Below, in pieces: positions 58,087 to 64,000 of a stretch of DNA of 64,000 nt (positions are counted from its first letter, which is position 1; every line of letters begins with the position of its first letter). Origin of the DNA: Calliopum simillimum (taxonomy: Eukaryota; Arthropoda; Insecta; Diptera; Lauxaniidae); NCBI GenBank assembly GCA_951812925.1, contig OX638368.1, positions 129,169,309 through 129,233,308 on the forward strand, in the 5' to 3' direction. The notes under the pieces were generated by a model. The model was given only the letters and a program-made list of their open reading frames with translations. It ran no database searches and was not told the DNA's origin. A program made the position numbers and the translations under genes.

Positions 58087-58560
58087 TATCCCGACTAGGA
58101 AAAAGTTCAAGTTAAGATCCGATTCGGATCAGGCTTGCCTGAAGAATGATGAGGAACTAGTCAGGAACGTCACAACGGACCTGATCCGGATCCCATTTCA
58201 GGTCCTCATCAGAAAAGTAATATATTTATTATTGAGGATCGGATCATATCCATATAAATTAATTTAAATTTCGTCCGGCCACAAAACGCTTTCCTAAAAC
58301 ATTTCGTAGCGTTTGTTATGATATAAACATGATAACCACATAAAATGTGTTTGAGTAAACTTTCTGTGGTCGTTTTGATATGGAATATTTATATAGTTCT
58401 GCAAATTTGATGCGATACTAATTTAAACAACGCACTTGGACCGTATTAAGATTTTTGGTATCAGATCCTGATGAGGAACTGATCAGATGGCCGTATTAAG
58501 GAATACCTGATCCAGATCTGATCCTAATCCGGAATTCCTGAACTAATTTCTTGTCGGGAT
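58087..58560. mobile_element. 474-bp MITE with GATCC-rich arms
   Basis: ATCCCGACTAGGAAAAAGTT plus CAAGTTAAGATCCGATTCGG pairs with TCCTAATCCGGAATTCCTGA plus ACTAATTTCTTGTCGGGAT. Inside, several copies of GATCCGGAT and CTGATCAG type words form further short hairpins. No coding sequence, no clear duplication. Confidence 0.7.
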
Positions 58561-59104
58561 GAAAGATATTTTAATAAGCTATTAGATTTTTGAAAAAATT
58601 TTTTTAATTTATCAAACATTTGCATACGCTCCAAAATCCTTAATAAAAACTTGTAGAATGAATTTTCCCAATAAACGTTAAAATACTCCCTCCCAAATTA
58701 TTGTCGATTACCTTACTTTCCAGTGAATTTTGCCCTTCCGAAACTTTTAGGATATGTTTACCAGCGCCTTTTGATATGCGTTGTGCCGTTGACAACTTGC
58801 CAAACCAAAATTTATCCGTTCTCGTGATTTTTAAAACTATGGCTCTAAAAACATGGAGCTACATGTACCAATGTATACTCGTATATATTTTGCAATGATG
58901 AAATAAAAACAATTAAAATAAGTAACCATGAAAAAGAAAGTTATGCTGGGGCCTATAAAAATAATTTTATATGAGAGTGTATGATACAATTCATATTTAT
59001 AGAGCAGATGTGCTAGAAAAATGGGCGGTGTCATGCCCCTCAAAAACAAAATTCAACATATCTCTGAAAAAGTTAAACGCACATAGATGAAATTTCACAA
59101 ATAT
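58561..59104. other. Non-coding DNA, end of a CGTGGCAC-type repeat
   Basis: TAGAAAAATGGGCGGTGTCA near 59011 with CATATCTCTGAAAAAGTTAA belongs to the common fly repeats. No gene. Confidence 0.35.
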
Positions 59105-59760
59105 ATAGGGGCATTGGGACAAATCTGCCGTTAAAATATATAAGGCCGCAACTTAAGTTACGGCCTTTTTAACTTTATTTCCCTATCGGATAAAGCAATT
59201 TTTTATCTATATTTTAGTCCAATCGCCAATTTTTTACGTTTTCCACTTCTCTTGCAAATTGCAAATAAAGAAATGTAAACATTACACCCTGTTTTCATAT
59301 TTTTCATAATTAAAATCATAAAAGGCAGTATCTCCATACAAAAAGATGAAAAATGAAATAGATTTTTTAGAAAGAGAAGTTGCTGCCTTTTCTGAATAAA
59401 AATAAAATTTCGATTTTCTCAAAACTATGAAAAACGAGTTGCGTCCTTTTATAATTTTACGGCAGAAATATCGTTATTCGTCTCTGAAATTGTAAAAGGC
59501 ACCGGGACAAAGCTGACGCAACGCGCAACTGGTAATAGCTAGTTAATCATAAGAATTTTAAGGAGAGTGAAATGAGAATTGTTTCAGAATTTTAGTGTTT
59601 GTTCAATAGTGTTTTATGTAGCGTTCCATCATACAATGGTTTTTATTTTTTACGATCCTCAAAAATGCTCCAAATAAGTATTACGATGCTTAAAATTTTT
59701 TTTTTGCAGTTAAAATCTCCAAAGTAAGTACTCGTATTTTGTAAATTTGTCCCAACTGCA
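59105..59760. repeat. Possible decayed element with GGGACAAA ends and a strong hairpin
   Basis: GGGGCATTGGGACAAATCTG at the left has an inverted partner TTTGTCCCAACTGCAAA near 59747 and a direct partner GGCACCGGGACAAAGCTG at 59496. AAGGCCGCAACTTAAGTTAC plus GGCCTT at 59142-59167 forms a hairpin. Boundaries are unsure. Confidence 0.35.
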
Positions 59761-61211
59761 AAATTATACATCTATAAAAGTATGTTATGGATAAATTTTG
59801 TCGTGTGGAGCTGAGAATAAATTCATACAAGGAACATTTTTATACAACATCTTAACAGAATAGCTTCTATTTCAAAAAGGCCCCCATTTCACTAGAAACT
59901 GAATTTTGATGGGTTTCATTTTTTTTACTTGAATATCTTCGAAACTACTGTTTTGATCCGAGACTGAGGATTTGCCATATGATTTCAAAAGACTTGAGAT
60001 TGTGTTTCACGCAGTTGTAACACTTTCTTGCTGTTTTTTGTGGAATGAATTTAAATGACGATTTTGCCAATAATTTTCCTCAAATAGGGAGTATACGTTC
60101 ATTAATATGTATATAAATTTTGTTAAAGCGATCTATTGGAAACATTTTTCTTGTTTGTATTTATTTTATTTTTTGTGCATGTATTAATTCTCATTATTGA
60201 ATATATAACTGCTTAGGACGAGCACATTGCACTGCAGCGGCGTGAATAATTTTTATTAAAATAATAAAAAGTATTGAAAAATAATTGCGATAGTTTTATG
60301 TAATAAATAAAAAAATTAAAGTTATATACAGAACATAATATTTAAAATAGAAATGCAGTAAAAACAAAAATAGGAATTATACTAAAAATATATAAAATAA
60401 AACTAAAAACAGGTTAAAAGTAAAATATAAATTTATTAAATTCTAAAAAATACTTTATAAAAAAAAAATATTTAAAGAATAATGCAAATAAAATGAAAAA
60501 TCTCTAGAATCGACAATTTTGCATTTAATAGAAAGTTGCTGCGAAGTTGTTTTAATATTTTTATGTTCATTGATAAATGTTCAACATTAAATGTCAGATA
60601 ATGTTAAATGTAAACGAAGATATAATAACAACAAAAGAAATGTTCGTTTTTAATAATAAATTTAAATTATAAAGAAACGTAAATAAATAATAATAAAAAA
60701 ACTATAAATTTTTTTTAACTAAAATGCATATAAGAAGCAAAGTTATTTTGTGAAATAATTTTACTTAAGTTTCCTTCTTTTTTTAAGTGCATAATGGTAT
60801 AATTTAAAGATAAAATAAATTATATATATTATGGAAATGAAATAAATTACAATTAAATTATTTAAATAAAAAATGAATGCGGTTTTATTTCTAAAAAATT
60901 AAAGTGTTGTCCGTCTGCTGCCTTCGCCATAAAAATTATCTCGTAGGATTGAAAATACGCGAAATCAGTTAACGTACTGCTCACTAGATAGTATCGATCC
61001 CCATACAAAAGAAAAAGCTTATCAGTTTTGATTTTAAAAGAAAAATGTTAATTCTTTTCTGACCTCTAAATAAGTAGCTATTTGAAACCACTAAAGAAGT
61101 TATAACGAATCTAAAACTTCAGTACAAAATATGAAAAAACAAAAATTAAAAAATCAGAAATCAACCGCTAAAACTATGCAATATTATTTTTTTTAATCAA
61201 ATTCTGCCATA
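59761..61211. other. Very AT-rich non-coding DNA
   Basis: No element end or frame is seen. 60160-60900 is close to pure A/T with many AATAAA and AAATAA words. Confidence 0.45.
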
Positions 61212-61264
61212 TTAACCCTTTCAGGACCTTAGGGACATTTGTGTCCCAAAAGAAAAATAAATTA

Positions 61265-62522
61265 TAGGGGAATGTAGTATAGGTTGGGACGGGTTTTGTT
61301 TTTGGCCAGTGGTTTTGAAACTGATGGATAAATTGTTAATTTAAATATACCAATATAAAGGTAGGTCATCGGCTACACTTTTTCATAGAAAGTTATTTGA
61401 CATCGTGATCAAGTCAAAAGTTATAGCCATTTTAATGAAGACAACTTTTTTTGTTATATTTGGTAAAGGTCACTTTTAATATTTATAAGGTTAAAAAAAC
61501 GAATTTTTAAAAAGGCTAATTAAATTTCCGAAAAAAAATTTACCGTATAAGTTGGGACACTTTCAAAAATCACAAAGTGAGCCAAAAAGTTAAGTTAATC
61601 TGCATAATATTATTTTTATTAGAACATTTATTGAAACGTCATGTTTCAAAGAAACAATTTGGGTAAAAATATAAAATATTCCGCCTTATATGATTCGCAG
61701 TTTGTACAGGTGAAGAAACTTCCGCATATTTTATTTTTAAGGTACTTCTTGTGCGAGACACAAGATACCATCAACGGATTGGCGTGCAAAGCAACTCTTT
61801 TAGCCAGCTTTAACAATGCATCGTCATCAATGGTTGAAATGTCCTTAATTTTATCATTCACTTTTTGGGTGTACCTCGCCAAACTGCTTTTTGGGATTTT
61901 ATGAGCTTTTCTGGTGGATCGAATGCCTTAGCCAATTTTGTTTCCATGATTTCTGCGACCAATGCATTGAAATCGGTAATTCCACGATCGGTTTTTCGTG
62001 CGTTAGTGAACTTGCCAAACTCATGGCACATAAATGCGTCACAATCTTCAAAAATTCTTTAATAAATGCTTTTTAATTATTATAAATACAATAAATACAA
62101 TAAAAAAAAGTGCTGTCCCAACTTATACGACATGAGTGTCCCAACCTTTACAAAGTTGCCATTTCGTGAAAGTCCAAAAATAATATTTGCCACAACAATA
62201 TATTTCAATTACTCTTTCACGCAATGAAAATACACTGAATACAAGACACATTGAAAATACTAACATGAAATAATTGGTTTAAGTTCGGCAAATTACGAAC
62301 ACGCAGAAACTATCGAAAAGATCTTTTTGATATGACAATTTACTCTTTGTTTGGAATGGATATAACCAACAAGAGTTCTTCGATCTTTTGCACATGAAAC
62401 GTTAGGTTATAAACAGACTTTACTTCGAAAGGTGAAACATAGGTGTCGCCAGTATCGGAAATTCAAGACAAACGGGTGTCCCAACTTAGACGGCGTCCCA
62501 ACCTGTACGACATTCCCCTATA
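61265..62522. mobile_element. 1.25-kb pogo-like element nested in the piggyBac leader
   Basis: The ends TATAGGGGAATGTAGTATAG plus GTTGGGACG and CGTCCCAACCTGTACGACAT plus TCCCCTATA are 29-bp inverted repeats with two mismatches, and TA flanks both sides. The motif GTCCCAAC recurs inside, near both ends: 61547 (inverted), 62114, 62134 and 62477. This is a binding-site-like array. On the minus strand, ARKTDRGITDFNALVAEIME and a frame-shifted LARYTQKVNDKIKDIS resemble the Psq-type helix-turn-helix of pogo transposases. The catalytic domain is absent. Confidence 0.75.
61646..62080 (-). pseudogene. Psq-type helix-turn-helix remnant of a pogo-like transposase
   Basis: The minus strand gives CHEFGKFTNARKTDRGITDF, then NALVAEIMETKLAKAFDPPE in one frame. 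ARYTQKVNDKIKDISTIDDD and LLKLAKRVALHANPLMVSCV follow in another (61646-61882). The order (KTDRG, a helix with ALVAEIM, then LARY) matches Psq/HTH domains at the start of pogo-like transposases. At least one frameshift. It is too short to be active. Confidence 0.45.
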
Positions 62523-62903
62523 TAAATAATTAAGAAGCCGCTAAATGAAATTTTGGCATTTATCAGTTTCTAAACGCTTCCTACCGTTATTCGTGTGTGA
62601 TCATTCTAATGTAACAATTTTCGTTGTGAGCTATTGCTTATCTTTGCAGCTGAATTTATAGGTGTAAAAGTGTTTCTAATCATAAAGTAGTGTGAAATAA
62701 GTGTTGTTTGGTAAGTAGATTGTTGTTTTATGCATTTATTTAACCAATATTTAAGTTTGGTATATTGATAAAACATAAATTTCAAAATAGGACACCGGTG
62801 TCCTTATGGTCGTCAAGGGAGACTTTTCACTAGGATAGTTTTTCTTACTGTACCAATTATTTTTGTCAAAAACCCTCATTGTTTTTCGTAATTTTCCAGG
62901 AAA

Positions 62904-64000
62904 ATGATACGTAGGGGACGTGGACTTTTCCATCTTACGGAAACTGAAATCCAACATATATTGATGGGTGACAATAGTGATGATTTACTGCTTGACGAAG
63001 AAGACCAAAATCTTCTGACACAGGATCATGACCAAGAGGTGTCTAATGTAGAGATTGAATATACGACACTTCCACTTCAGGAATCAACATCTGAAAATTC
63101 AATATTTACTTTAAATCCGGTCAGAAAAACTCATTGCAATCTTCAACCAAATTTTATTTGGAACCCCAGAATATACGTCCCGAATATTTTTCGTACTAGG
63201 GAATATGAATTTAGGAAGTACAAATTTGTCAAGAAGTTCGTGCATATTTATTAACTCCGTTTGATATATTTTGCGCAACCACTTATTTTGATACGCTCAT
63301 CAAAATGGACGAGAGTTTAACATTAAAACTGCAGAAATGAAAGCATTTCTTGTTATGAATTTGGTTATGGGCTATCATGTCTTGCCATTAATTAGAGATT
63401 ATTGGTCTACAGAACCAGACTTGGGGATAGCCTTCATATCAAATATTATACCAAGGATACGATTTGAAGAAATACGTAAGAACCTACATTTCTGTAACAA
63501 CGAAGAAATGTGATAAAATTCAAGGGGCATAACATAATGAAGCAATATATAAAAAATAAGCCCGTCAGATGGGGCTTCAAACTATGGTGCAGGTGTTCTG
63601 CTACAGGCTACAGGTTATCTGTTTCAATTTGACTTATATACAGGCAAACTAACTTCTGGGACTGAGTTTGGTCTAGGTGAATCAGTAGTTCTTCAGCTTC
63701 CAAAAAAACTTGAAGGTTTGGGATGTGAAATTTATGTTGACAACTTTTTCAATTCACCTTTGTTGCAATATAAACTATTAAGTCAGAAAACTAAGGCATG
63801 TGGCACTGTTCGAATTAATCGAAAACATCTCCCAAAAACTGCACCAGTTGATAAAATTATAAAGCGTGGAGATATTTACACCACAAGTTTCCATGGCATA
63901 ACATATGTGAAATGGATGGATAATAAAGCGGTTCATTTGTTGACCAATTTTTTGTCGCCTGTGGAAACAGACACAGTAAAACGCTGCAAAGCTGGCACAG
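62904..64000 (+). pseudogene. piggyBac transposase, frameshifted and internally deleted, runs off window
   Basis: The ATG at 62904 starts MIRRGRGLFHLTETEIQHIL and an acidic leader (DDLLLDEEDQN), then NPRIYVPNIFRTREYEFRKY. A frameshift near 63235 precedes PFDIFCATTYFDTLI. Another leads to MKAFLVMNLVMGYHVLPLIR, DYWSTEPDLGIAFISNIIPR and RIRFEEIRKNLHFCNNEEM. A central part (about 63515-63600) with catalytic residues is lost. Then come LFQFDLYTGKLTSGTEFGLG, GLGCEIYVDNFFNSPLLQYK (the D of YVDNFF is one of the DDD residues) and KKLPKT/KRGDIYTTSFHGITYVKW. These are DDE_Tnp_1_7 features. The protein would cut and paste at TTAA; this copy cannot. The C-terminal part lies beyond the window. Confidence 0.85.

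Larger units (their letters stand above)
61216..64000 (+). mobile_element. piggyBac-type element, left end in window, right end beyond
   Basis: TTAA at 61212-61215 is followed by CCCTTTCAGGACCTTAGGGA, a CCC-type piggyBac terminus with a GGGACATTTGTGTCCC hairpin. A 5' leader with donor GTAAGT at 62711 and acceptor TTTTCCAG to 62899 precedes the transposase start at 62904. A nested element at 61265-62522 lies in the leader. The right end is outside the window. Confidence 0.8.

Noticed and set aside
1..64000. CRISPR array, operon or bacterial contamination
   Set aside because: No regularly spaced short repeats with unique spacers, no ribosome-binding-site gene strings; all genes have eukaryotic features.

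Overview
The window is nuclear DNA from a fly (Diptera). The anchor is a complete Fmr1 gene (fragile X family RNA-binding protein) on the + strand. Eleven coding exons lie between 33150 and 54053; together they read as a continuous 663-codon protein with two Tudor/Agenet modules, KH1, KH2, an RGG region and a Q/N-rich tail ending in VNGTS, as in Drosophila. The DNA is strongly AT-rich, three introns are 5-6 kb long, and transposon debris is dense. This fits a higher fly with a larger genome than Drosophila; a tephritid-like or similar fly is my guess, and the sequence does not settle it.

Layout. 1-7 kb is gene-poor DNA with MITE pieces, including an exact 171-bp hAT-type element with 8-bp target duplications. 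At 7.1-7.74 kb an A-rich leader ends in a short coding exon with a good splice donor. Its best partner in phase is an 84-codon terminal exon at 25153-25407, suggesting a small 95-aa protein split by a 17.4-kb intron full of transposons. That interval holds a Helitron with recognisable ends and a broken protein (8185-10753), a 1.86-kb foldback palindrome (11.56-13.42 kb), several MITEs, a Tc1/mariner-type DD37E element (16338-17459), a truncated LINE with an intact 547-codon reverse transcriptase frame (20-21.8 kb) and a 425-bp tandem array (22.0-23.6 kb). 25.4-31.2 kb holds more inverted-repeat elements, including a 2.4-kb element with a MADF-domain remnant and a GC-rich 364-bp element.

The Fmr1 introns carry much of the load. 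Intron 1 has a rearranged Jockey-like LINE split by a MITE whose removal at TTAA restores the frame. Intron 2 has an RTE-like LINE tail, a pogo-type MITE abutting a small Helitron, and a 0.9-kb foldback. Intron 4 has a Tourist-like MITE. Intron 10 has several nested inverted repeats and a tRNA-like SINE candidate. Downstream of the Fmr1 3' UTR (to about 55.7 kb) lie a hAT fossil and more MITEs. At the right edge is a decayed piggyBac element (from 61216, running off the window) whose 5' part holds a nested pogo-like element of about 1.25 kb.

The host genes are Fmr1 and probably the small split gene; nearly everything else is mobile DNA or its decay. The most notable points are a 60-nt intron in frame and free of stops inside the Fmr1 KH2 domain, a possible NAGNAG acceptor at exon 10, the nested transposons with repeated subterminal motifs, and two unrelated-looking elements (13.8 and 61.3 kb) that share a terminal motif. 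I see no CRISPR array, operon, rRNA gene or convincing functional tRNA.
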